Shown here: positions 44,987 to 53,509 of the stretch, piece after piece
Layout: every line of letters starts with the position of its first letter
Position numbering within the stretch: the stretch's first letter is position 1
Assembly (NCBI GenBank): GCA_041398665.1
Contig: JAWKUH010000015.1
Location: 1 to 64,000 of the forward strand
DNA from: Rohdeia sp041398665
GTDB lineage: Bacteria; Planctomycetota; UBA1135; GCA-002686595
Direction of reading: 5' to 3'
DNA: 64,000 nucleotides
Program-made: the position numbers and the translations under genes
Notes under the pieces: model-generated
Database searches by the model: none
What the model saw: only the letters and a program-made list of their open reading frames with translations
Told to the model about the DNA's origin: nothing

Positions 44987-46305
44987 GCGCGCGTGCCCTC
45001 GCCCCGCGTGCTCCCGTGCCGGGACGCCTTGCCGTTCGCACCGGTGTCGTGCGTCCGGGGCGTCCAGCGCGCGGCCTCGCCCTCGTGCACCGCGTAGCCC
45101 GCGCCGCCCAGGCTCTTCGCGCGGTACATCGCGAGGTCCGCGCGTCGCACGAGCTCCTCGGCGCTCGCCGCGTCGTCGGGGAACACCGCCGCACCGATGC
45201 TCGGCGAGATCGGCGTCGCCGTTCCCTCGAGCACGACGGGTCGCACCATCGCGTCGAGGATCTTCGCGGCGACGCCGGCGACGTCGTCCTTCGAGCCGAG
45301 CTCCGGGACGAGCACCGTGAACTCGTCGCCCGCGATGCGCGCGACGGTGTCGGCCTCGCGCAGGCACGCGGAGAGCCGCTGCGCCACGGCGACGAGGAGC
45401 TGGTCGCCGGCGCGGTGCCCGAGCGTGTCGTTGATCTGCTTGAAGCGGTCGAGGTCGATGAAGAGCAGCCCGAGTCGCTTGCCGCTGCGGCGGGCGTGCG
45501 CGAGCTCGAGGTCGAGTCGCTCGTCGAGCGACCGCCGGTTCGCGAGCCCGGTCAGTCCGTCGCGGTAGGCGAGGTCGCGCATGCGCGCCTCGTACGCGAC
45601 GAGGTCGCGCGCGTCGCGGAGGACGAGCACGCGGCCCAGCTCCTCGCCGCGCGGCGAACGGATGGGGGAGGACGTCACCTCGACCGGGGCGCGCGTCCCG
45701 TCGCGGGCGACCAGCACCTGTCGGCGGGGCGCGCGCGGGTCGCTCGGCGCGTCCGTCTCGGGGTCGGGCTCGAGCCGGACGACCTCGGCGATCGGCCGGC
45801 CGTCGGCCGAGTCCGAACTCCACCCGAGCAGCCGCTCCGCCGGTCCGTTGACGAGCGTGACGCGTTCCTCGCGGTCCGACGTGACGACGGCGTCGGCGAT
45901 GCTGCGCAGTGCCGTCGCCACGAGTTCGCGGCTGCGTTCGAGTCCCCGTTCGGAGGCGATGCGCAGGTGCGCGAGCCGGTTCGCGACGAGGATGACGAAC
46001 AGGGCCTGCGCCAGCTGGACGCCGATCCCGAGGGGCGTCGCGCCGGGTCCGCTCGCGATGCCGATCGTCGCGCCGAGGACCGCGGCGACCGAACAGCTCC
46101 ACGCCACGACGTTCGTGAAGCGCGGCGACGCCAACCAGGCGCTCGCGAAGACCGGGAGGATGTAGAGGCTCCCGAGCACGACTCCCGACGGGAGCCACAG
46201 GTCGATCGCGAGCACGAGCAGGGACGAGACCGCGATCGCGCGCAGCGCGGCGTCGCGCGGCGAACGCGGTCGCTCGCTCCGCCCGTCGTGCCGCCTCGCC
46301 TCCAT
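44983..46305 (-). CDS. Membrane-bound PAS-GGDEF diguanylate cyclase
   Basis: 440 residues from ATG 46305. About four N-terminal helices (~25-110) include VVLGSLYILPVFASAWLASP, a sensor-like membrane region. A PAS domain follows (~125-245: SIADAVVTSDREERVTLVN, PAERLLGW). Then the GGDEF domain: RDGLTGLANRRSLDERL, GLLFIDLDRFKQINDTLGH, and the active-site loop AGDEF (325-329), with Ala for the first Gly, a common active variant. The RxxD inhibitory site is present as READ. It should make c-di-GMP under membrane or PAS control. It is placed at the head of the ABC-2 exporter genes, with a four-base overlap to the first permease. Confidence 0.88.
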   Translation of the reverse strand: MEARRHDGRSERPRSPRDAALRAIAVSSLLVLAIDLWLPSGVVLGSLYILPVFASAWLASPRFTNVVAWSCSVAAVLGATIGIASGPGATPLGIGVQLAQALFVILVANRLAHLRIASERGLERSRELVATALRSIADAVVTSDREERVTLVNGPAERLLGWSSDSADGRPIAEVVRLEPDPETDAPSDPRAPRRQVLVARDGTRAPVEVTSSPIRSPRGEELGRVLVLRDARDLVAYEARMRDLAYRDGLTGLANRRSLDERLDLELAHARRSGKRLGLLFIDLDRFKQINDTLGHRAGDQLLVAVAQRLSACLREADTVARIAGDEFTVLVPELGSKDDVAGVAAKILDAMVRPVVLEGTATPISPSIGAAVFPDDAASAEELVRRADLAMYRAKSLGGAGYAVHEGEAARWTPRTHDTGANGKASRHGSTRGEGTRA

Positions 46306-46373
46306 GGCGCGACACGGTAGCAACCGCTCCGCGTCGTTCGAGTCGTCGCCCGGGCTCCGTCCCCGAGGTGGAC

Positions 46374-48917
46374 TCACGCGATGCGTCCGGCGAGGCGCAG
46401 CGCGGTGTGGATCAGCGCGAGGTGCGAGTACGCCTGCGGATGGTTGCCGAGTCCGACGCCGGACTCGGGGTCGACCTGCTCGGGGAGGAGTCCGGTCGCG
46501 CCGGCGGACGCGACCAGGCCCCGGTACAGCGCCTCGGCTCGTTCGCGCTGGCCGAGCAGGATGCGCGCGTCCGCGAGCCATGCCGTGAGCAGGTGGAAAC
46601 CGCCCTCGATCCCGGGGAGACCGTCGTCGGAGACGTAGCGCAGCAGGGTGCGGCCGCGGAACAGCTCGCGCTCCAGCGCGTCGACCGTGCTGCGGAACCG
46701 TGCGTCGTCCGCGTCGACGAGGCCGCAGAGTCCGATCTGGAGCACCGCCGCGTCGAGGTCGTCGGAGTCGTAGGCCGCGGTGAACGCGCCGACGCGCTCG
46801 TTCCAGCCTCGCTCGAGGACCTCCGCGCGGATCTCGTCGCGCAGCTTCTCCCACGCCGGTTCGACGGGGGTGCCCCACATCCGCGCGAGCCGCACCGCGC
46901 GATCGAGCGTCGCCCAGCACATCGTCTTGCTGTGCACGTGGTGGCGCGGCGGTCGGCGGATCTCCCAGATCCCGTGGTCGGGCTCCTGCCAGCGGTGCTG
47001 GACGGCGCGCACCATGTCCTCGACGAGTCGCCAGTGTTCGTCGGAGAGCGGCGCGCCGCGCTCGGCCAGCGCCAGCACGAGCGCGACGATCGGACCGAAC
47101 ACGTCGAGCTGGATCTGACCGGCCGCGGCGTTGCCGATGCGCACGGGACGCGAGCCCGCGTAGCCCGCGAGTTCACCGATCTCGGCCTCGAACTCGACGG
47201 GGTTGCCCGAGACCATGTAGAGCGGCCTCAGCTGTTCCGGCCCCGCCTCGCGCGCGACGACCTCGTGCAGCCAGTCGAGGTACGCCATCGCCTCGGTGTA
47301 GCTCGAGAGTTGCACGAGCGCGTCGGCCGACAGCGCGGCGTCGCGCACCCACGTGAAGCGGTAGTCCCAGTTGCGCACGCCGCCCAGGTGCTCGGGGAGG
47401 CTCGTCGTCGCCGCGGCCGCGATGCCGCCGGACGGACCGTGGCAGAGCGCCTTCAGCACGAGGGCGGACCGCACCACCTCCGAGCGGTACGCGTCCGGGA
47501 CCTCGAGGTGGTTCGCCCACTCCGACCAGTAGCGCGTCGTGCGTTCGCGGCGCTTCGCCTCGGGGACGGGGTGCGAGCTGAGGCTCGACGTGCCGTAGCG
47601 CAGTTCGAGCGTCCGCGGCCCGTCGTCGAGGTCGATCGTCGCCACGACCTTGGTGTGCGCGCCCTCGGTCTCGACCTGCCAGTCGACGCCCGGTGCGAAG
47701 AGCACGAGCGGACGGAGCGCACCGCCGACGACGACGCCGTCCTCGCGCGGCTCGACGCGCGTGATCTGGCGCCCGTAGTCGAGGCGCGGCGCGAACTCGA
47801 CGCGCACGCGACCCGCGCCCTCGAGCACGCGGACCAGGTCCGATCGTGCGGGACGCTGGTTCGGGCGACCCATCGAGGCGTCGAGGTAGTCCGTCACGGT
47901 GAAGCCGTCGAACTCCGTCCGCAGCACCATGGTGTCGCCGTCGTACGACTGGGAGCGCGCGGGGCTCCCGTCCTCGGGCTCGACCGAGAGCCGACCGGCG
48001 ACGGGCCCGCCGAGCAGCTCCGCGAAGACCGACTGGCTGTCGATCGACGGTGCGCACCACCAGACGACGCGCGCCTGCGGCGTGACCAGGGCGCACGACC
48101 GCTGGTCGGAGAGGAGCGCGTGCTCCTCGATCGGCACGGTCGCACGTCCCGTCGTCCACTCGCGGCGGAGCTCGTAGAGCCTCGCGAAGACGCGCGCGAC
48201 GTCGCGCGTACCGGCGACTCGGTACGCAGCGACCGTGTCGCCCTCGCCGACCTTGACGCCGACGTCCGGTCCGCGCAGCGTCGCGAACGCGTCCTCGTCC
48301 GTGACGTCGTCGCCGACGAAGATGCCGGCCGTCGCGCCGACCTCGGACCTCAGCGACTCGAGCGCGCGACCCTTGTCGGTCGCGACGACGCAGAGCTCGA
48401 CGACGAGCTTGCCGTGCTTGACGTGCACGCCGTCGATCGTGCCCGCGGCCTCGACCGCCGCGTCGCGCGCCTCGTCGCGGCGCTCGGGCGACACGCGACG
48501 GTAGTGGAACGCGGCGCCGACGGCCTTGCGCTCGACCGACGAGCCCTCGAAGCGCTGCGCGAGCTCGCCGAGCGCCTCGTGCACGCGGCTGCGCAGCGCG
48601 ACGGTCTCGGCCGGGAGGCTCGTCGCGAAGTCGGGCTCGAACTCGCTCCCGTGGCTGCCCACGAGCCGCACGCGTCGCGGTGTTCCGGTCAGCTCCGAGA
48701 GGTCCGCGAGGCCGCGACCCGACACCACCGCCGCGTGCGTCTGCGGGAGCGCGGCGAGTCGCTCGATCGCGAGGATCGACTCGCGATCGGGCCGGGCCGC
48801 GGCCGGATCCTCGACGATGTCGGCGAGGGTGCCGTCGTAGTCGCTCGCGACGAGGAGGACGGGAACGCGCGCGAGCTCCTGCAGCGCACCGTCCAGTTCC
48901 GAGGGGAGACCGTTCAA
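46374..48917 (-). CDS. Trehalose-6-phosphate phosphatase fused to a GH15 trehalase/glucoamylase-like domain
   Basis: 847 residues. The start is taken as TTG 48917 because it overlaps the otsA stop by four bases. Residues ~10-250 are an OtsB HAD phosphatase: ASDYDGTLADIVEDP, VVSGRGLADLSEL, GIFVGDDVTDEDAFATL. From ~265 on it is a GH15 family protein of the bacterial trehalase/glucoamylase type: VWWCAPSIDSQSVFAELLGG, VRNWDYRFTWVRDAALSADAL, HHVHSKTMCWATLDRAV, and a C-terminal LLPEQVDP with LGNHPQAYSHLALIHTAL. It combines the last step of trehalose synthesis with a hydrolase that may break trehalose or another alpha-glucan. Coupled to otsA. Confidence 0.85.
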   Translation of the reverse strand: MNGLPSELDGALQELARVPVLLVASDYDGTLADIVEDPAAARPDRESILAIERLAALPQTHAAVVSGRGLADLSELTGTPRRVRLVGSHGSEFEPDFATSLPAETVALRSRVHEALGELAQRFEGSSVERKAVGAAFHYRRVSPERRDEARDAAVEAAGTIDGVHVKHGKLVVELCVVATDKGRALESLRSEVGATAGIFVGDDVTDEDAFATLRGPDVGVKVGEGDTVAAYRVAGTRDVARVFARLYELRREWTTGRATVPIEEHALLSDQRSCALVTPQARVVWWCAPSIDSQSVFAELLGGPVAGRLSVEPEDGSPARSQSYDGDTMVLRTEFDGFTVTDYLDASMGRPNQRPARSDLVRVLEGAGRVRVEFAPRLDYGRQITRVEPREDGVVVGGALRPLVLFAPGVDWQVETEGAHTKVVATIDLDDGPRTLELRYGTSSLSSHPVPEAKRRERTTRYWSEWANHLEVPDAYRSEVVRSALVLKALCHGPSGGIAAAATTSLPEHLGGVRNWDYRFTWVRDAALSADALVQLSSYTEAMAYLDWLHEVVAREAGPEQLRPLYMVSGNPVEFEAEIGELAGYAGSRPVRIGNAAAGQIQLDVFGPIVALVLALAERGAPLSDEHWRLVEDMVRAVQHRWQEPDHGIWEIRRPPRHHVHSKTMCWATLDRAVRLARMWGTPVEPAWEKLRDEIRAEVLERGWNERVGAFTAAYDSDDLDAAVLQIGLCGLVDADDARFRSTVDALERELFRGRTLLRYVSDDGLPGIEGGFHLLTAWLADARILLGQRERAEALYRGLVASAGATGLLPEQVDPESGVGLGNHPQAYSHLALIHTALRLAGRIA

Positions 48918-50449
48918 CCTCGCAGCGCCCCCAGGAACGCGTCGGCCCAGTCGAAGACGTCGCTCGACGTCACCACGGCGCGCAGCGCCTCCATCCGGTC
49001 GCGTCGCTCGTGTTCGTCCATCGCGAGCGCCCTCTCGAAGGTCGCGGCCATCCCGTCGACGTCGTGGGGATTGACGAGGAGGCCGCCGCGCAGCTCGCGC
49101 GCGGCGCCGCAGAACTCGCTCAGGACGAGCACCCCGTCGCCGTCCGTGCGCGCGGCGACGAACTCCTTGGCCACGAGGTTCATGCCGTCGCGCAGCGGCG
49201 TGACCGTCATGACGTCCGCCGCGCGGTACCACGCGACGAGCTCCTCCACGGGCACGCTCTGGTAGTGGTACTCGACCGCCGCGCGGCCGAGTCCCGCGAA
49301 CATCCCGTTGATCTGCCCGACCTGTGCCTCGACGCGCTCGCGGATCTCCGCGTAGTCCGGGATCAGCTCGCGGCTCGGGACCGCGATCTGCACGAGGATG
49401 GGGTCGCGACCGTGGCGTTCGCGTCCCTCGAGGAGCGTCACCATCGCCTTGAGCCGCTTGTCGATGCCCTTCGTGTAGTCGAGGCGGTCGACGCCGAGCA
49501 GGATGCGCCGCTCGGGACCGAGGTTCTCGCGGATCTCGCGCGCGCGACGCACGACCGCGGGACGCTGCGCGATCTCGGCGAAGCGACGGTGGTCGATCGT
49601 GATCGGGAAGGCGCGGGTCTCGATCCTCCGTCCGCGCCGCTCGAGGTGACCGTCGACCTCCTTGGCGTCGGTCCAGCGCTCCGCCGCGGCGACGAAGTTC
49701 GCGCGTCCGAGCTCGGTCTGGAAGCCGACGAGGTCGGCACCGAGGAGACCTTCGAGGATCTGGCGCCGCCACGGGAGCTGTGCGAAGAGCTCGACCGGCG
49801 GGAACGGGATGTGGTCGAAGAAGCCGATGCGGGCGGCGGGCCGGAGCTCGCGCAGCATGTCCGGCACGAGCTGGAGCTGGTAGTCGTGGATCCACGCGGT
49901 GCCGCCCGACTCGAGCGTGCGCGCGGCCGCCTCGGCGAAGCGTCGGTTGACCTCGACGTAGGTGCGCCACCAGCTCCGCTTGAACTCGGGGAAGCGGACG
50001 GAGTCGTGGTAGAGCGGCCAGATCGTCGAGTTCGAGAAGCCGAGGTAGAAGCGCTCGAGCTCGTCCGCCGAGAGGCTCACCGGTTCGAGATCGATGTCGT
50101 CGTGGCGGAACGGTCGGGGCGCCTCGCCGGCGTCGCCCGACCATCCGACCCAGGCGCCGGTGCGCGAACGCAGGATGGGGGAGAGGGCGGAGACCAGCCC
50201 GCCCGGGCTCGTCTCCCAGCCGAAGCCGGCGCCGTCCTCGTCGGGGTCGTCGAGCCGCACGCGGCTCACCGGCAGACGGTTCGCCACCACCACCAGTCTC
50301 CCGGAGCCCCGGCCGCCCGGCTCGCTGGAGCCGTTCTCACGAGTTTCCGGCGCCCCAGGGGGTCGCGCGTCAGCGCCGTCCCCCTCCCTGTCGAGAGAGT
50401 GCGGGTCCACGGCGGGAGCGAGGATAGGACAATCGCGCGGCTCGACCAA
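48914..50449 (-). CDS. otsA: Trehalose-6-phosphate synthase OtsA
   Basis: 511 residues if the first codon is TTG 50449; GTG 50410, just after a promoter-like pair, is the better candidate start (498 residues). GT20 family: VVVANRLPVSRVRL, GWETSPGGLVSAL, WIHDYQLQLVPDMLRELRP, IGFFDHIPFPPVELF, LLGVDRLDYTKGIDKRLKA, TPLRDGMNLVAKEFVAAR, then LSEFCGAARELRGGLLVNPHD. It joins UDP- or ADP-glucose to glucose-6-phosphate; the product is dephosphorylated by the next gene. The N-terminal 45 residues before VVVANRLPV are low-complexity. Divergent from the signal peptidase gene. Confidence 0.92.
   Translation of the reverse strand: MVEPRDCPILAPAVDPHSLDREGDGADARPPGAPETRENGSSEPGGRGSGRLVVVANRLPVSRVRLDDPDEDGAGFGWETSPGGLVSALSPILRSRTGAWVGWSGDAGEAPRPFRHDDIDLEPVSLSADELERFYLGFSNSTIWPLYHDSVRFPEFKRSWWRTYVEVNRRFAEAAARTLESGGTAWIHDYQLQLVPDMLRELRPAARIGFFDHIPFPPVELFAQLPWRRQILEGLLGADLVGFQTELGRANFVAAAERWTDAKEVDGHLERRGRRIETRAFPITIDHRRFAEIAQRPAVVRRAREIRENLGPERRILLGVDRLDYTKGIDKRLKAMVTLLEGRERHGRDPILVQIAVPSRELIPDYAEIRERVEAQVGQINGMFAGLGRAAVEYHYQSVPVEELVAWYRAADVMTVTPLRDGMNLVAKEFVAARTDGDGVLVLSEFCGAARELRGGLLVNPHDVDGMAATFERALAMDEHERRDRMEALRAVVTSSDVFDWADAFLGALRG
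50421..50449 (-). promoter_or_regulatory. Promoter upstream of otsA, possibly leaderless
   Basis: Read on the minus strand: TTGGTC (50449-50444), a 17-base spacer and TATCCT (50426-50421). The -35 box coincides with the TTG that begins the longest otsA frame. Transcription would start near 50414, just before GTG 50410. This favours a leaderless or near-leaderless mRNA starting at that GTG. Confidence 0.5.
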
Positions 50450-50541
50450 CCGTCGTGCGTCCGCGCGGCGTCCGGCGGAGGTCCTGCCGGGATTCGCGAT
50501 CGGACTTCGGTCGAGCGCCGCGCCGGTCCGATCGGTGCGGG

Positions 50542-51099
50542 ATGCGACGCGGGGCCGCTGCGAGGAGGAGGTCGAGGGCGGGTTTCGCGCGCCCGTTGCA
50601 GATCCTCGGGATCCTCGTGGGCGACGGGGGGGGGGTGGCGCTCGCGAGCGCCCTGCTGTACTGCGTGCTCTTCAACCTCTCCGTCGTGCGCGGGCGGTCC
50701 ATGGAGCCCGGCATCCACGACGGCGACCGCATCCTGGTCGAGCCCTGGACGCGCGCGTTCGGTTCGTACGAGCGCGGCGACGTCGCGGTGCTGCGCTCGC
50801 CGGTCGAGCCCGGGCTCGAGTACATCAAGCGCATCGTCGCGCTGCCCGGTGACGAGGTGCTGATCCTCGGCTCGCACCTGTGGGTGAACGGCGACCTCGT
50901 CGAGGAGCCCTACGCGGTCGAGATCGACGAGCCCGTGATCCACTGGACGCGCGTCAAGGAAGGGCACTTCTTCGTGCTCGGCGACAACCGTCCGCACTCG
51001 AGCGACAGCCGCGAGTTCGGGCAGGTCCCGCAGGACCTCTTCCGCGGGAAGGTGCGCCTGCGGGTGTGGCCGCCCGAGCGCGTCGGGATGCTCGACTGA
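50542..51099 (+). CDS. lepB: Signal peptidase I
   Basis: 185 residues from ATG 50542, short for the family; an in-frame ATG lies 29 codons upstream. One N-terminal helix (VALASALLYCVLFNL) precedes the catalytic RGRSMEPGIHDGD (Ser53), DVAVLRSP, YIKRIVALPGDEV (Lys96 as general base) and GDNRPHSSDSREFGQVP. It cuts signal peptides of exported proteins at the outer face of the inner membrane, so it would serve the many lipoprotein-adjacent and secreted proteins here, though lipoproteins themselves need LspA. A run of ten G (50626-50635) encodes part of the Gly stretch before the helix and could slip or be misread. Confidence 0.88.
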   Translation: MRRGAAARRRSRAGFARPLQILGILVGDGGGVALASALLYCVLFNLSVVRGRSMEPGIHDGDRILVEPWTRAFGSYERGDVAVLRSPVEPGLEYIKRIVALPGDEVLILGSHLWVNGDLVEEPYAVEIDEPVIHWTRVKEGHFFVLGDNRPHSSDSREFGQVPQDLFRGKVRLRVWPPERVGMLD

Positions 51100-51119
51100 T
51101 CGCTGCGCGATCCCACGAA

Positions 51120-51284
51120 GTTCCACAGGGAGCCGGGGAGAACGGGGAGACGGCGCAGCGCCCTTCGGGCGGGGAACCACGGAGCACACCGAGCACACGA
51201 AGGAGGACCCTTCGTGTTCCTCCGTGTGCTCCGTGTTTCCGCGGCCCGTAGGGCCGCCGCGTTCCTCCGGCGCCGAAGGCGCCG
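51120..51284. repeat. Intergenic inverted-repeat element C
   Basis: Arms 51173-51203 and 51209-51240 pair over ~31 bases with four differences around a loop of five bases, giving a long stem of CACGGAG/CACACGAAG units. Upstream, 51120-51150 carries CCACAGGGAGCC plus GGGGAGAACGGGGAG, the same kind of unit as an arm of element D. Triloop hairpins follow: GCGGCCC-GTA-GGGCCGC (51241-51257) and CGGCGCC-GAA-GGCGCCG (51268-51284). CGCCC-TTC-GGGCG (51159-51171) precedes. It lies between lepB and an SDR gene, both on the plus strand, unlike the other copies, which lie between convergent genes. Confidence 0.8.
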
Positions 51285-51339
51285 TTCGGGCGGCGCGCGG
51301 TCTTCGTGCGCTCTCCACTCGACTTGCTACCTTCCCCGC

Positions 51340-52065
51340 GTGACGGCATCGAAGAAGGTCGCCCTCGTGACGGGCTCGACGCGCGGGCTCGGACTCGCGG
51401 TCGCGCGGCGGCTCGCCGCGGACGGATGGCGCGTCCACGTCGTGTGGCGCAGCGGTGACTCGGCCCCGCAGGAGCTCGCCCGCGACTTCGGTGAACGCGT
51501 CCACCGCGCCGACCTCGTCGAGGCGGGCAGCGGCGCCGCGCTCGTCGCGCGCGTCCTCGACATCGACGGCCGCCTCGACGGCCTCGTGCACGCCGTCGGC
51601 GACTACCACGAGGGCGACCTCGCGACGACCGGCCGCGATCGGCTCGAACACCTCCTCGCGAACAACGTCGCGACCGCGATCGAGGTCCTGGACGCCGCGC
51701 GCGAGCACCTGCGCGATGCGCGCGGCGCGGCGGTGCTCTTCGGCGTCGCCGGCCTCGCCGGGCTGCGCGCACGGAAGGAGTGCGCGGCCTACGCCGCGGC
51801 GAAGAGTGCGCTCCTCGTCCTCGCGCGGTCGTGGGCCGTCGAGGAGGCGCGCCACGGCGTGCGCGTCAACGTCGTGTCACCCGGGATCGTCCCGCACGAC
51901 GGCGCGCACCCCGCCACGCTCGACCGCGAACTCCACGCGCGCATCCCGCAGGGACGACCGGGCCGGCCCGAGGAGGTGGCCGCGACGGCGGCCTGGCTGC
52001 TCTCCGCCGAGGCCTCGCACGTGACGGGTGCCGACGTTCCCGTCGCGGGCGGCTGGATGCTGTGA
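51340..52065 (+). CDS. SDR family oxidoreductase
   Basis: 241 residues from GTG 51340 (MTASKKVALVTGSTRGLG); the in-frame sequence before it lies inside repeat element C. NAD-binding GSTRGLGLAVARRLA, VHAVGDYHEGD, catalytic Tyr and Lys in YAAAKSALLVLAR, VNVVSPGIVPHDG, and a closing GADVPVAGGWML. It resembles the FabG-like reductases; substrate unknown. TACCTT at 51328-51333 would place transcription start almost on the GTG, so the mRNA may be leaderless. The aldehyde dehydrogenase starts 25 bases downstream. Confidence 0.8.
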   Translation: MTASKKVALVTGSTRGLGLAVARRLAADGWRVHVVWRSGDSAPQELARDFGERVHRADLVEAGSGAALVARVLDIDGRLDGLVHAVGDYHEGDLATTGRDRLEHLLANNVATAIEVLDAAREHLRDARGAAVLFGVAGLAGLRARKECAAYAAAKSALLVLARSWAVEEARHGVRVNVVSPGIVPHDGAHPATLDRELHARIPQGRPGRPEEVAATAAWLLSAEASHVTGADVPVAGGWML

Positions 52066-52090
52066 GCCGTCTCGGCGATCATCTCGCGCC

Positions 52091-53464
52091 ATGAGCACGA
52101 GGACGATCCGAGACCTGGACCCCGCCACCGGCGAGCTGATCGCCGAGATCCCCGTCGCCACGCCCGAGGAGGTCGCCGTCGCCGTCGCCGCGGCGCGCGC
52201 CGCGAGCGCGGAGTGGGCGGACGTGCCGTTCGAGGCGCGGGCGGAGCTGCTGCGCCGCGCGGGCGAGCGCATCGCGGAGCGCACCGACGAGTTGGCGCAG
52301 CTCGTGACGCGCGAGATGGGCAAGCCCGTGGAGCAGGCGCGCCGCGAGGTCGCCTCGCGCCCCAGGGAGATCGAGTCGGCGATCGAGACGGCGCGTCGCG
52401 CGCTCGAACCCGAGGACGTGTCCGAGGGCGACGCGACGAGCACGATCGTGCGCGACCCGCTCGGCGTCGTCGCCGCGATCACGCCCTGGAACTTCCCGGT
52501 GGCGATGCCGACGAGCATCCTCCTGCCCGCGCTGCTCACCGGGAACACCGTGGTGTTCAAGCCGAGCGAGCACGTGCCGCTCGTCGGCGCGACGCTCGCC
52601 GAGCTGATCGGGAACCACCTGCCCGACGGTGTGCTGAACCTCGTGCAGGGCGACGGCGAGGTCGGATCCGCGCTCGTCGACGCCGACGTCGACATGATCG
52701 GCTTCGTCGGGAGCCGTGAGACGGGCGTGCGGATCATGCAGGCGGCCGGTCGCGGCCTGAAGCGGCTCGTGCTCGAGCTCGGCGGCAAGGACCCGCTCGT
52801 CGTGTTCGCCGACGCGGACCTCGACGCGGCGGCCGACACCGTCGTCATGCACGCACTCCGCAACACCGGTCAGGTGTGCTGCAGCGTGGAGCGAGTCTAC
52901 GTGGCCGACGAGGTCGCGGACCGCTTCGAGGCGCTCGTCGTCGAGCGCGCGAAGGCCTGGAACCACGGCAGCGGTTTCGACGCCGCGTCGCGCATGGGGC
53001 CGATGGTGAGCGAGGGGCAGCGCGCGAAGGTGCACGCGCAGGTCGAACGCGCGGTGGGGGACGGCGCGCGGTTGTTGCTCGGCGGGACGCCCGCCGACGG
53101 ACCCGGCTGGTTCTATCCCGCGACCGTGCTCGCCGACGTGCCCGCGGCGACGCCGATGGCGAGCGTCGAGACCTTCGGACCGGTCGTCTCGTTGCGGCGT
53201 TTCGGCGGCGACGAGGACGAGGCGGTCGCACTCGCGAACTCGACGCCCTACGGGCTCGGTGCGAACGTGTTCACCGGCGACCTCGAACGCGGCGAACGCG
53301 TCGCGCGCCGCATCCGGAGCGGGCAGGTCGGCGTGAACCGCTACCTCGCCGGCAGCAGCCGCGCGCCCTGGGTCGGAGCGCGGCAGTCGGGCTTCGGCTA
53401 CATGGGCGGCGTCGAGGGCTTCCGGCAGTTCACGACGCCGAAGACCATCTCGGTCGCGCGCTGA
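52091..53464 (+). CDS. NAD(P)-dependent aldehyde dehydrogenase (succinate-semialdehyde type)
   Basis: 457 residues from ATG 52091. ALDH landmarks in order: VTREMGKPVEQARREV, AAITPWNFPVAMPTS, VVFKPSEHVPLVG, GFVGSRETGVRIMQAAG, catalytic Glu in LVLELGGKDPLVV, catalytic Cys in NTGQVCCSVERVYV, then ETFGPVVSLRRF and GLGANVFTGD. The set and length match succinate-semialdehyde and related dehydrogenases; the true aldehyde is not predictable. Probably in an operon with the SDR upstream. Confidence 0.85.
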   Translation: MSTRTIRDLDPATGELIAEIPVATPEEVAVAVAAARAASAEWADVPFEARAELLRRAGERIAERTDELAQLVTREMGKPVEQARREVASRPREIESAIETARRALEPEDVSEGDATSTIVRDPLGVVAAITPWNFPVAMPTSILLPALLTGNTVVFKPSEHVPLVGATLAELIGNHLPDGVLNLVQGDGEVGSALVDADVDMIGFVGSRETGVRIMQAAGRGLKRLVLELGGKDPLVVFADADLDAAADTVVMHALRNTGQVCCSVERVYVADEVADRFEALVVERAKAWNHGSGFDAASRMGPMVSEGQRAKVHAQVERAVGDGARLLLGGTPADGPGWFYPATVLADVPAATPMASVETFGPVVSLRRFGGDEDEAVALANSTPYGLGANVFTGDLERGERVARRIRSGQVGVNRYLAGSSRAPWVGARQSGFGYMGGVEGFRQFTTPKTISVAR

Positions 53465-53509
53465 CGTCGCCCTGGTCGGACGCGCCGGACCGGCGCGTCA
53501 GCGGAGGCC

